Assembly: GCA_963822955.1 (NCBI GenBank)
Contig: CAWGJS010000001.1
Span: 930,001-994,000, forward strand
Direction: 5' to 3'
Source of the DNA: JAJYUU01 sp963822955
GTDB taxonomy: Bacteria > Actinomycetota > Actinomycetes > Streptosporangiales > Streptosporangiaceae
Length of the DNA: 64,000 nucleotides
Part shown: one piece after another, positions 35,510-43,324 of the stretch
Position numbering within the stretch: position 1 is the stretch's first letter
Layout: each line of letters opens with the position of its first letter
Translations under genes and position numbers: made by a program
Notes under the pieces: model-generated
Seen by the model: only the letters and a program-made list of their open reading frames with translations
What the model was told of the DNA's origin: nothing
Database searches by the model: none

Positions 35510-35674
35510 CCGCAGCGTCCGTGCGGTGCGTCGTGGCGACCGTCTCAGCGGCGCGGTCGGCGGCCAGTTCCGCATCCGCGGCGATTTCAACCGGGCGAGC
35601 GGCGATACCACAAACAAAAACGCGAGCAGCGCATGGCATACTTCACCGTGACCTCCTGAAAACCGGCCCCGGCA

Positions 35675-37069
35675 TTACTGAGATGTCTGCCGCGCCAGCG
35701 CCTGCAGAGCCGCCGGGAAGACCCCGGGCGGCGGCGTTACCAAGCCCGCGCCGACCTGGCCAGTTCCGGCGACCTTCCCGGCCATGCCGGTGTTGATCTG
35801 CGGAAGGATGCCGGTGCGCGCGACCAGCGTGACATCAATCCCGGCCGGCGTGCCGCGGAACTCCAGGGCCGGCACCCGGTAGAGCGGATGCTCGGCCAGC
35901 GTGATCTCGTACATGCGCCGCGTCGTGGCGAGCGCGTCCGCAGCCGTCCCGCCGACGAGTGCCGCGATCGCAGGCGCCGCCGCCATCGCGAAGCCGCCGA
36001 GCCCGGCGGTCTCGGTGATCGCCGAATCACCGATGTCCGGGCTCGCGTCATCGGGGCCATAGCTGCCGAGGAAGAGCCCCCGCGGCGTCAGCGCAGGCGC
36101 GGTGAACCACCGCTCCCCCGTGCCGGACACCTGGATGCCGAAATCGGTGCCGTTGCGCGCCATCGCCACGACCATCGTGGATCCGGGGATGTCACGGGCG
36201 GCGTCGAGTGCAAGCTTGCAGGCCGGCATCGCGAGGTTCAGGAAGAAGTGGTCGTTGCCGCCGATGAACGCCGCCGCCCTGGCGACGTCGCCCGAGGCGG
36301 CGCCGGACTCGACCATCGACGGAAGCAGGTCACGCAGCAGCATGAGGGTGCCGGTACGGTTCCGGTTGTGCGCCTCGTCGCCCATCTGCACCATCTGGGC
36401 GAGGATCGCGCTCACGTCCACCGGTCCGTGGCGGCGCACAGCTGCGGCGAGCAGCGGGCCGAGGACCTGCGACATCCAGCTCAGTCGCTCCAGCACGTCC
36501 GGCGAGAAGGCACCGTACCGCAGCACCTTGCCCAGCCCCTCGTTCAGCGAGCAGTACGAGCGCTGCCCCGTCGCCGGGTCCTCGAGCACGAACAGCCACA
36601 TCGATGGCGAGATCACGCCGGACATCGGGCCAACGGCCTGCCGGGAATGGCACGGCGCGAGCGCGAAATTACCGCGCCCGGCAAGTTCTGCCGCCGCTTC
36701 GGGCGAGCTGGCGAGTCCCTCGAAGACCGCCGCGCCCATGAGCGCCCCGCGCAGCGGGCCCGATCCCCGCTCCCAGCTGACCGGCGGCCCGGCGTGCAGG
36801 AACTCACCAGGCTGCAGGTCAAGCGCCGTGCGCGCGGGCACCACGTCGACGAGGTGCGCCCGCGCGGCGAGCATGCGCGCGACGGCTTGTGAATTGGCTG
36901 CGTTCCGTCGCGGGTCGCTCAGGACGGGAACGAGGTCGTCCGCCGCCGCGGCCATCGGCGGTGCCCAGTCGACCCGGGTGACCCTGGCCGCCTGCCGCTC
37001 CGCCGCCTCGGCCAGCAGCTGCAGCCCGGAGCTGATGATATGCGGCTCGCGCCCTAGCAGCCCGCTCAT
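35675..37069 (-). CDS. allG: DUF1116 protein, AllG/YlbE-like carbamoyltransferase subunit
   Basis: A 464-residue member of DUF1116 (YlbE). It contains FALAPCHSRQAVGPMSGVIS, GQRSYCSLNEGLGKVLRYG, MGDEAHNRNRTGTLMLLRDL, FIGGNDHFFLNLAMPACKLA and VVAMARNGTDFGIQVSG, all typical of the family. In Escherichia coli AllG with AllF and AllH forms oxamate carbamoyltransferase, which converts oxalurate and phosphate to oxamate and carbamoyl phosphate. The ATG overlaps the allF stop. The gene converges with the phosphohexomutase gene across 165 bases. Its native substrate here may differ (see findings). Confidence 0.82.
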   Translation of the reverse strand: MSGLLGREPHIISSGLQLLAEAAERQAARVTRVDWAPPMAAAADDLVPVLSDPRRNAANSQAVARMLAARAHLVDVVPARTALDLQPGEFLHAGPPVSWERGSGPLRGALMGAAVFEGLASSPEAAAELAGRGNFALAPCHSRQAVGPMSGVISPSMWLFVLEDPATGQRSYCSLNEGLGKVLRYGAFSPDVLERLSWMSQVLGPLLAAAVRRHGPVDVSAILAQMVQMGDEAHNRNRTGTLMLLRDLLPSMVESGAASGDVARAAAFIGGNDHFFLNLAMPACKLALDAARDIPGSTMVVAMARNGTDFGIQVSGTGERWFTAPALTPRGLFLGSYGPDDASPDIGDSAITETAGLGGFAMAAAPAIAALVGGTAADALATTRRMYEITLAEHPLYRVPALEFRGTPAGIDVTLVARTGILPQINTGMAGKVAGTGQVGAGLVTPPPGVFPAALQALARQTSQ

Positions 37070-38553
37070 CTGAGGCCCTCGGCCAGATCGCAGGCGAACC
37101 TGGCAGCTGCCGCGTTGGAGGCGAAGACGTGTGCCCCGGCCGCCTGAAGCGTCGCCGCCTGCCTGGCGAGGCCCTGCGGGTCGGAAGCCGCTCCGATCAG
37201 CGACACCACCACGGCTGCTCCCCCGCTCGCCCGCGCGGCCGCTATCGCCGGGCCGAGATCGGCCGCCGGATCCGGATGCGCGCCGTGCCCGAGCACGACG
37301 TCCAGCAGGATGACCGTCACTGCCGGATCGGCGGCCTCCGCCGCCAGCCGCTCCAGCCGGAGCGACTGGTCGATCATGGGATGCGCCCGGCCTGCGGTCA
37401 GCTCATCATCGCCGAAGTCGATCATGACGTGCCCGGTAGCTGTCGTCTCAGGCACAGGGCCCCGGGGCGCCAGCCGCCACTCCGGCCGCAGCGGAATGTT
37501 CGACCGGATCATGCCAAGGCGTTCGCTCGCGATGACCATGGCCTCGTCGCACAGAGTCCCGCCGGCGAACAGGCCGCGCAGTACGCCCGCGGGCCGAGTC
37601 GCGCCAGGACCGGGCCAGCGTGGCCAGGCCGGTACGGGCAGGCCGAGCACGCGCAACACGGTCTCGGCAGCCGCGGTCAGGTCCGGCTCACCCGGCGCGA
37701 CCAGCGCGAACTGGACCGGCGTCGCCAGACCGTCCGCGAGCTCCCGCAGCCGTGCCGCCACGGCCGCGGCTGGCGGCTTGGACACTACGGTGATCAGCTC
37801 GGTGGCCGGGTCGGCGTCCAGCGCGGCGAGGGCGGCGCCGGCCGACCGGCCGCCAACCGCGGCAGTCAGATCCCGCCCGCCGACGCCGAGCGCGGCGCTG
37901 ACGCCGGCGCCCGCATAGTCGAGCAGGCAGAGCACCTGCTGCGCGCCGGTCCCGGAGGCGGCGACGAGCCCGACCGGCCCGGGCGCCAGAGTGTGCGAGA
38001 AGCCAAGCCCGATGCCGCCGACGATCGCCGTGCCGCAGTCAGGGCCCATCACGATCAGGTTGCGCTGCGCCGCGATGTCCTTGAGCACGACCTCCTGCTC
38101 GACCGGCATGTTGTCGGAGAAGATCATGACGTCGCAGCCAGCGTCGAGTGCGTCCATCGCCTCGCCGAACGCGTACTGGCCGGGAACGGAGATCAGGGCG
38201 AGGCCAGGCCCGCTCGCCCGCACGGCAGCCGCGGTTGTCCGCGGCGCCTGCGCAGCCGCAGCGCCGCCACGTCCGCCACCCGGGCGGGCAGACAGCGCCG
38301 TATTGACGGCGGCAAGGGCGCCCGACAGCGCGGCCTCGTCGGTTGCGCGGACCGCGATCAGCAGCTGGTTGGGCCCGGCGTCCGGCGGTGGCAGGAAGCC
38401 CATCGTCGCCAGCAGGTCAAGGTTCAGCTCGGTGGCCATCGCGATCAGCGCTGCCTGCACCCCGCCGGCTTGCCGCACGTCTGCGCTGACCTGCATCAGC
38501 GTGACCGAGTCCGCGTAGGCGCCGGGCCTGGCCTCGACATGCTCGGCGGTCAC
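37066..38553 (-). CDS. allF: FdrA/AllF-like acyl-CoA-synthetase-fold subunit
   Basis: A 495-residue FdrA family protein with the CoA-binding/succinyl-CoA-synthetase-like fold. It reads TLMQVSADVRQAGGVQAALI, MIFSDNMPVEQEVVLKDIA, LIVMGPDCGTAIVGGIGLGF, LVAASGTGAQQVLCLLDYAG, GLFAGGTLCDEAMVI and HPMIDQSLRLERL. It is the AllF component of the oxamate carbamoyltransferase complex. The GTG 38553 overlaps the allH stop (GTGA), and its own stop overlaps allG, so the three subunits are made in a fixed order from one transcript. Confidence 0.83.
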   Translation of the reverse strand: MTAEHVEARPGAYADSVTLMQVSADVRQAGGVQAALIAMATELNLDLLATMGFLPPPDAGPNQLLIAVRATDEAALSGALAAVNTALSARPGGGRGGAAAAQAPRTTAAAVRASGPGLALISVPGQYAFGEAMDALDAGCDVMIFSDNMPVEQEVVLKDIAAQRNLIVMGPDCGTAIVGGIGLGFSHTLAPGPVGLVAASGTGAQQVLCLLDYAGAGVSAALGVGGRDLTAAVGGRSAGAALAALDADPATELITVVSKPPAAAVAARLRELADGLATPVQFALVAPGEPDLTAAAETVLRVLGLPVPAWPRWPGPGATRPAGVLRGLFAGGTLCDEAMVIASERLGMIRSNIPLRPEWRLAPRGPVPETTATGHVMIDFGDDELTAGRAHPMIDQSLRLERLAAEAADPAVTVILLDVVLGHGAHPDPAADLGPAIAAARASGGAAVVVSLIGAASDPQGLARQAATLQAAGAHVFASNAAAARFACDLAEGLR

Positions 38554-39416
38554 GCGGCCCGCCCCGGCTGAGCCTGCCGGGCACCCTCGGCCGCGGCCAT
38601 CAGGCCCAGGGCCAGCGCCGCGCCGGAGGTATGGCCCACCGACAACAGGCGGCTGACGGCACCGGCAGCCTGCCCGGGCTCGCCCGGCCCGGGTCTGCGC
38701 AGCCGCAGGCTCGTCAGGACCCCGGCGACTGCGGCCAGCTCATCGATGCATTCGCCGCGCCCGGCGTGCCACAGCAACGCCGCCGACAGCGCCGTCGTGC
38801 GGGCTGGTGCCAGAATGTCGATCATCTGGCGCAGCGCTGCGGCGTCAAGCCCGAAGGCGGCAGCGCCGACCAGGAACCCGGCCAGCACGTCGTCGCCGCT
38901 CGGCGTGAGCCCGGGACCACGGCCGAGCAGGCCCGTCGCAGCCGCGACGCTGACGTGAGGATCGCTGGCCAGGCCGGCCGCCAGCCGGATGTCGGTGCTG
39001 CTGCGCACCGTCCCACTGGGCGCCGCAGCACCCAGCATGATGCGCACCGCCGCAAGCGCGCTGGCCGCCACCTCGCCCCTGGCCGGCCGGGCCGGCGCCC
39101 ACTCCCGCACCCCACGCACCATCACCCGGCCAGCCGGGCCCATCCAGCTCACCGCGCCGGCGCCAACCACGAACTCCCCCGCTGGCCCCTCCGGCACTGG
39201 AACGAGCGAGGTGAGCGGCAGCTCCGCGCTCGTCGTCGCGAGCACCAGGCCGCATGGCAGCCGGACTGCGTCATGGCAGAGCACGACGAGCACGCCAGGC
39301 TGCCCCGCAGTTTTCAGGTAGAGCGCCCCCCGGCTGAGGCCGAGCAACTCCGCCGGCCGAGCCGGCCCGGCGAGCACGGGCCGGAGGGCGCTGCTGGCCG
39401 CTGCCACGTACATCAC
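38550..39416 (-). CDS. allH: DUF2877 protein, AllH/YlbF-like carbamoyltransferase subunit
   Basis: A 288-residue DUF2877 protein with the hallmark LGRGPGLTPSGDDVLAGFLV followed by LLWHAGRGECIDELAAVAG and VGHTSGAALALGLM. It is the third subunit of the AllFGH-type complex and the first gene of the leftward operon. It starts at adjacent GTG 39416 or ATG 39413; I cannot choose between them. It is divergent from the molybdenum hydroxylase operon with 91 bases between the starts, so the two operons may share control. Confidence 0.82.
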   Translation of the reverse strand: MMYVAAASSALRPVLAGPARPAELLGLSRGALYLKTAGQPGVLVVLCHDAVRLPCGLVLATTSAELPLTSLVPVPEGPAGEFVVGAGAVSWMGPAGRVMVRGVREWAPARPARGEVAASALAAVRIMLGAAAPSGTVRSSTDIRLAAGLASDPHVSVAAATGLLGRGPGLTPSGDDVLAGFLVGAAAFGLDAAALRQMIDILAPARTTALSAALLWHAGRGECIDELAAVAGVLTSLRLRRPGPGEPGQAAGAVSRLLSVGHTSGAALALGLMAAAEGARQAQPGRAA

Positions 39417-39468
39417 ATCTCGCCATCCGGTAGCAGAAGTTGATTTCAGTTATGCCTCCGGCAGCGTA

Positions 39469-39491
39469 CCGTCACGCTATGGACGTAACGG
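39469..39491. promoter_or_regulatory. Imperfect palindrome between the allHFG and hydroxylase operons
   Basis: CCGTCAC (39469-39475) and GTAACGG (39485-39491) form an inverted repeat with one mismatch and a nine-base spacer, in the only noncoding stretch between two divergent catabolic operons. It lies 17-39 bases before the start of the hydroxylase FAD subunit. It is a plausible operator, but no regulator gene is next to it. Confidence 0.3.
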
Positions 39492-39507
39492 CTGAGTCAG
39501 GCGCATC

Positions 39508-40389
39508 GTGAAGCCCCGGCCGCTCGGCTATATCCGGCCGCAGTCGGTGGCCGAGGCGCTGGCCGCGCTGGCGCCGCCGGACCTGGAGGCGAAGGTGCTC
39601 GCCGGCGGCCAGTCCCTCGTGCCGCTGATGTCCCTGCGGCTGGCCTCGCCTGACCTTCTGGTTGACATCAACCGCCTCACCGAGCTGAGTTACGTCGAGG
39701 TGGCCGATGGTCAGGTACGGGTCGGCGCACTAGCCCGTCATGCCGACGTCCTGGCAAGCCCGGCGGCGGCAGCCGCGCAGCCGCTGCTGCGCCAGGCGCT
39801 CCGGTTCGTTGCGCACCCAACCGTCCGCAACCGCGGCACGACGGTGGGCAGCATCGTGCACGCCGACCCCGCCGGCGAGATGCCCGCGGTCCTGGCGCTG
39901 CTCGCGGGCACCGTAGTCGTGGCGAGCACAGCCGGCCAGCGGTCGATCCCCGCCGGCGAGTTCTTCCTCGGGCCGCTGGAGTCGGCCGTGCAGCCGGGCG
40001 AGCTCGCCACCGAAGTACAGTTCCCGGTGCTTCCGGGCGCCGCCGCCGGCACCGGGTTCACCGAGGTCAGCCGACGGCGCGGTGACTACGCGGTCTGCGG
40101 CGTCGCCGCGACGGCGTGGCTGCGGGCCGACGGCCGCATCGGCGGCGCGAAGGCGGCGTACCTGTCCGTAGCGCCGTCCCCGGTCGTCCTTGACCTCACC
40201 GAGGCGGTGGCAGGCCTGGCGGCCGACGCGGTGTCATTCCCGGCCGCCGCGAGCCTCGCTCGCGCCCGGCTCGAGCCGGACTCTGACATCCACGCCTCGG
40301 CGGACTACCGCCGCCATCTAGCAGGGGTTCTCACCGAGCGAGCGCTCGTCGAGGCGCTCGCGGAAGCGCTGCGGACGGTGGCCGCGTGA
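39508..40389 (+). CDS. Molybdenum hydroxylase FAD-binding subunit (CoxM/XdhB type)
   Basis: A 293-residue FAD subunit of the xanthine dehydrogenase/CO dehydrogenase superfamily. Its two FAD-contacting motifs are AKVLAGGQSLVPLMSLRLAS and HPTVRNRGTTVGSIVHADPA, with a C-terminal CODH-like domain. It passes electrons from the Fe-S subunit to an acceptor. It starts at GTG 39508 and overlaps the next subunit (GTGA). It is the first of three subunit genes in FAD, Fe-S, Mo order. Confidence 0.9.
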   Translation: MKPRPLGYIRPQSVAEALAALAPPDLEAKVLAGGQSLVPLMSLRLASPDLLVDINRLTELSYVEVADGQVRVGALARHADVLASPAAAAAQPLLRQALRFVAHPTVRNRGTTVGSIVHADPAGEMPAVLALLAGTVVVASTAGQRSIPAGEFFLGPLESAVQPGELATEVQFPVLPGAAAGTGFTEVSRRRGDYAVCGVAATAWLRADGRIGGAKAAYLSVAPSPVVLDLTEAVAGLAADAVSFPAAASLARARLEPDSDIHASADYRRHLAGVLTERALVEALAEALRTVAA

Positions 40390-40952
40390 GCGCTGCCGGC
40401 GAACTGCACGGTGAGGAACTGCACGAGGTGCGCCTGATCGTGAACGGCAGCGCGCGCACGGCTCGGGTGCCCGCCCGCCGGCTGCTCTCCGACTGCATCC
40501 GGCACGACCTGCGTCTGACCGGCACGCACGTCGGCTGTGAGCACGGCGTCTGCGGCGCTTGCACGATCCTGCTCGACGGGAGACCGGTCCGCTCGTGCCT
40601 GCTGCTGGCCGTCAGTGCCGACGGCGCTGACATCACCACCATCGAGGGCCTCGCTGAGCCCGACGGCAGGCTGTCACCGGTGCAGCAGGCATTCTCCGAG
40701 TGTCACGGCCTTCAGTGCGGCTTCTGTACTCCCGGTTTCCTGACCACGATTACCGCGGGACTGCGGGCTGTTCCCGACCCCGACGACGAGCAGGCACGCG
40801 AGATGATCGGCGGTAACCTCTGCCGGTGCACTGGCTACCAGAACATCCTGGCCTCGGTGCACCGGGCGGCGGAGATCATTCGCGAGCGAGCCGCATCGGA
40901 CTCCAGCCTCACGAGCCAGTCCTCGGCAGCGAGACCGGCGGGACCCGCATGA
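40386..40952 (+). CDS. Molybdenum hydroxylase [2Fe-2S] subunit (CoxS type)
   Basis: A 188-residue subunit with two [2Fe-2S] clusters: a plant-ferredoxin-type site GCEHGVCGACTILLDG plus VRSC, and the C-terminal site QCGFCTPGF with LCRCTGYQN. It wires the molybdenum centre to the FAD subunit. The last 20 residues are a Ser/Ala tail. Both ends overlap neighbours by four bases. Confidence 0.92.
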   Translation: MSAAGELHGEELHEVRLIVNGSARTARVPARRLLSDCIRHDLRLTGTHVGCEHGVCGACTILLDGRPVRSCLLLAVSADGADITTIEGLAEPDGRLSPVQQAFSECHGLQCGFCTPGFLTTITAGLRAVPDPDDEQAREMIGGNLCRCTGYQNILASVHRAAEIIRERAASDSSLTSQSSAARPAGPA

Positions 40953-43321
40953 GCTCGCTGTTCGGCGCTCGGGTGCAGCGTGTCGAGGACGGCCGACTGA
41001 TCCGCGGCCACGGCGCCTACCTCGACGACCTCGGCCCGGACGCGCTGGCCGCCGCGTTCGTGCGCAGTCCGCTCGCGCACGCGCGCATCACCGACATCGA
41101 CGTCAGCCGCGCGCTCGAGGTGCCCGGACTGGTCGCGATCTACACCTACCAGGACCTGCCGGCCCTGCTGGCCGAGCCCCTGCCGCTGCTGATCCCGCAT
41201 CCGGCGCTCACTCATGGGCGGACGCCTTATGCCCTGGCTAACGGCGAGGTCAACCACGTCGGCGAGGCGATCGTCATGGTGGTCGCGGCCGACCGCTATC
41301 TGGCCGAGGACGCCGCAGACCTTATCGATGTCAGCTACGAGCCCCTTCCCGCGGTGGTGGGCCTGGACGCCGCCCGGGCAGCCGTGCACCTCGTGCACGA
41401 CGGCGTCCCTGGCAACCGCGCTGCCAATGCAGTTCAGGAGCACGGCGACACCGCGGCCGCCATCGCTGCGGCCCCGCATGTGCTCGAACTCGACCTGGAA
41501 ATCGAGCGGTCAGCGTCCACGCCGCTTGAGGGCCGCGGCGTCCTGGCCCAGTGGGACGAGCAGCAGAGGCGACTGGTCGTGTGGACATCCACCCAGACCT
41601 CGACGGGGGTACGAGCCGCCGTCGCGGCCAAGCTGGGCCTCGACCTGACTCAGGTCGACGTCATCACCCCGGACGTCGGCGGCGGCTTCGGGGTAAAGAT
41701 CGTGCATCCGTGGCCCGAAGAGGTGCTCGTCCCCTGGGCCGCCCGGCGGCTCGGCAAGCCGGTCAAGTTCACCGAGGACAGGCGCGAGCACTTCATCGCC
41801 AGCGCGCACGAGCGCGGTCAGCAGCACCACGTCACTGTCGGCTATGACGACGAGGGGCGGATCCACGGCCTCGATGTGCGGTTCTGGCATGACAACGGCG
41901 CCTACGTGCCCTACGGGCTCATCGTGCCGATCGTCACCTCTACTCAGCTCCTCGGGCCGTATAAGCCTGGCGCCTACCGGGTGGAGTTCGACTCGCTGTA
42001 CACCAACACCGTGCTGGTCACCCCGTACCGGGGCGCGGGGCGGCCGCAAGGCTGCTTCGTGATGGAGCGGACCATGGACTCGATCGCGGCGGCCCTGGGG
42101 CTGGACCGGGCCCTGGTCCGCGAGCGCAACTTCATTCAGCCGGGCGAGATGCCCTACGACCAGGGGCTGATCTTCCAGGATGGCCGCCCCCTCATCTACG
42201 ATTCCGGCGACTACCCAGCGCTGCTCACCAAGCTCAAGGACCTGATCGGCTGGGACAAGTTCGCGCCACTCAAGGAGGCAGCGGCAGCCGAAGGCCGGCG
42301 CATCGGCATCGGCCTGGCCTGCTACGTCGAAGGCACCGGCGTCGGCCCGTACGAGGGCGGCCATGTCCTGGTGGAGACGTCCGGGAAGGTCAAGGTCGCT
42401 ACCGGCCTGACTAGCCAGGGGCAGGGCCACCAGACCATGCTGGCGCAGCTGGTCGCCGACGAGCTTGGCGTGGCCCTGGCGGACGTCGAGGTCGTCACCG
42501 GTGACACCAGGCGCTTCGGCTACGCGGTCGGTACGTTCGCATCACGGACGGCTGTGATGAGCGGGTCGGCGGTCACGCTCGCGGCACGGAAGGCGAAGGA
42601 GAAGGCGCTGCGGGTCGCGGCCGAGGCCATGGAGGTCTCGCCCGCTGACCTGGAGATCACCGACGGCATCGTGCAGGTCAAAGGCGATCCCGACAGTGGC
42701 ATCAGCCTCGGCACCATAGCGGTGCTGTCGAACCCGTTGCGGTACGCCTTCGATGACGCCGCGAAAGCCGCGACGCAGTTCGCCGGCGGAGGCGACATGA
42801 GCAAGCCGCCGATAGCACCCGATGAAGAGCCCGGCATCGAGGGGCGCGCCTACTTCTCGCCGGTGCGCTCGACGTTTGCCAGCGGCATGCACGCGGCGAT
42901 CGTCGAGACCGACCCGGACACTGCGGAAATCACGATCCTGCGCTACTGCGTGGTGCACGACTGCGGCCCGCTGATCAACCCGCTGATCGTCGAGGGGCAG
43001 ATCCATGGCGGCGTTGCCCAGGGTGTCGGCGGGGCGCTGTATGAGCGGATGGCCTATGACGAGACTGGCCAGCTGGTCAACGCGTCCTTCATGGACTTCC
43101 TCATGCCGTACGCCAGCGAGGTGCCTCGCGAAATCGAGATCGACCACCTGGAGACGCCGTCGCCGCTGAACCCGCTGGGCGTCAAGGGCGCCGGCGAGGC
43201 CGGAGTCATTCCCGGCGCCGCGGTCCTGGCGGCGGCGATCGAGGACGCCGAGGCCATTGCGATCCGGTCCATGCCCATCTCGCCGTCCGACCTGTTCGAG
43301 CTCCGGCGCAGGGACCGGTGA
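40949..43321 (+). CDS. Molybdenum hydroxylase large subunit, candidate uracil/thymine dehydrogenase
   Basis: A 790-residue molybdopterin-cytosine-dinucleotide-type subunit. It reads RVEDGRLIRGHGAYLDDL at the N-terminus, TPDVGGGFGVKIVHPWPEEV, YRGAGRPQGCFVMERTMD, GVGPYEGGHV, TGLTSQGQGHQTMLAQ and the catalytic Glu segment GVKGAGEAGVIPGAA. It lacks the AYxCSFR loop of CO dehydrogenase, so it is not a CODH. Hydroxylases of this class oxidise carbon atoms of N-heterocycles. Its position with barbiturase, carbamate kinase and AllFGH suggests that it turns uracil or thymine into (5-methyl)barbiturate. That is inference. The ATG at 40949 overlaps the Fe-S subunit stop. Confidence 0.85.
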   Translation: MSSLFGARVQRVEDGRLIRGHGAYLDDLGPDALAAAFVRSPLAHARITDIDVSRALEVPGLVAIYTYQDLPALLAEPLPLLIPHPALTHGRTPYALANGEVNHVGEAIVMVVAADRYLAEDAADLIDVSYEPLPAVVGLDAARAAVHLVHDGVPGNRAANAVQEHGDTAAAIAAAPHVLELDLEIERSASTPLEGRGVLAQWDEQQRRLVVWTSTQTSTGVRAAVAAKLGLDLTQVDVITPDVGGGFGVKIVHPWPEEVLVPWAARRLGKPVKFTEDRREHFIASAHERGQQHHVTVGYDDEGRIHGLDVRFWHDNGAYVPYGLIVPIVTSTQLLGPYKPGAYRVEFDSLYTNTVLVTPYRGAGRPQGCFVMERTMDSIAAALGLDRALVRERNFIQPGEMPYDQGLIFQDGRPLIYDSGDYPALLTKLKDLIGWDKFAPLKEAAAAEGRRIGIGLACYVEGTGVGPYEGGHVLVETSGKVKVATGLTSQGQGHQTMLAQLVADELGVALADVEVVTGDTRRFGYAVGTFASRTAVMSGSAVTLAARKAKEKALRVAAEAMEVSPADLEITDGIVQVKGDPDSGISLGTIAVLSNPLRYAFDDAAKAATQFAGGGDMSKPPIAPDEEPGIEGRAYFSPVRSTFASGMHAAIVETDPDTAEITILRYCVVHDCGPLINPLIVEGQIHGGVAQGVGGALYERMAYDETGQLVNASFMDFLMPYASEVPREIEIDHLETPSPLNPLGVKGAGEAGVIPGAAVLAAAIEDAEAIAIRSMPISPSDLFELRRRDR

Positions 43322-43324
43322 CGA

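Noticed and set aside
35510..35674. Terminator or small gene between the convergent mutase and allG genes
   Set aside because: I found no convincing inverted repeat or coding frame in this 165-base gap; an ORF across it is only a shadow of allG.
35675..39416. Allantoin degradation operon in the strict sense
   Set aside because: AllFGH-like genes are present, but no allantoinase, allantoate amidohydrolase or ureidoglycolate enzymes are recognised in the window, while barbiturase and pseudouridine genes are.
40949..43321. Carbon monoxide dehydrogenase large subunit
   Set aside because: The diagnostic AYxCSFR active-site loop is absent; the equivalent region reads YRGAGRPQG, which fits other molybdenum hydroxylases.
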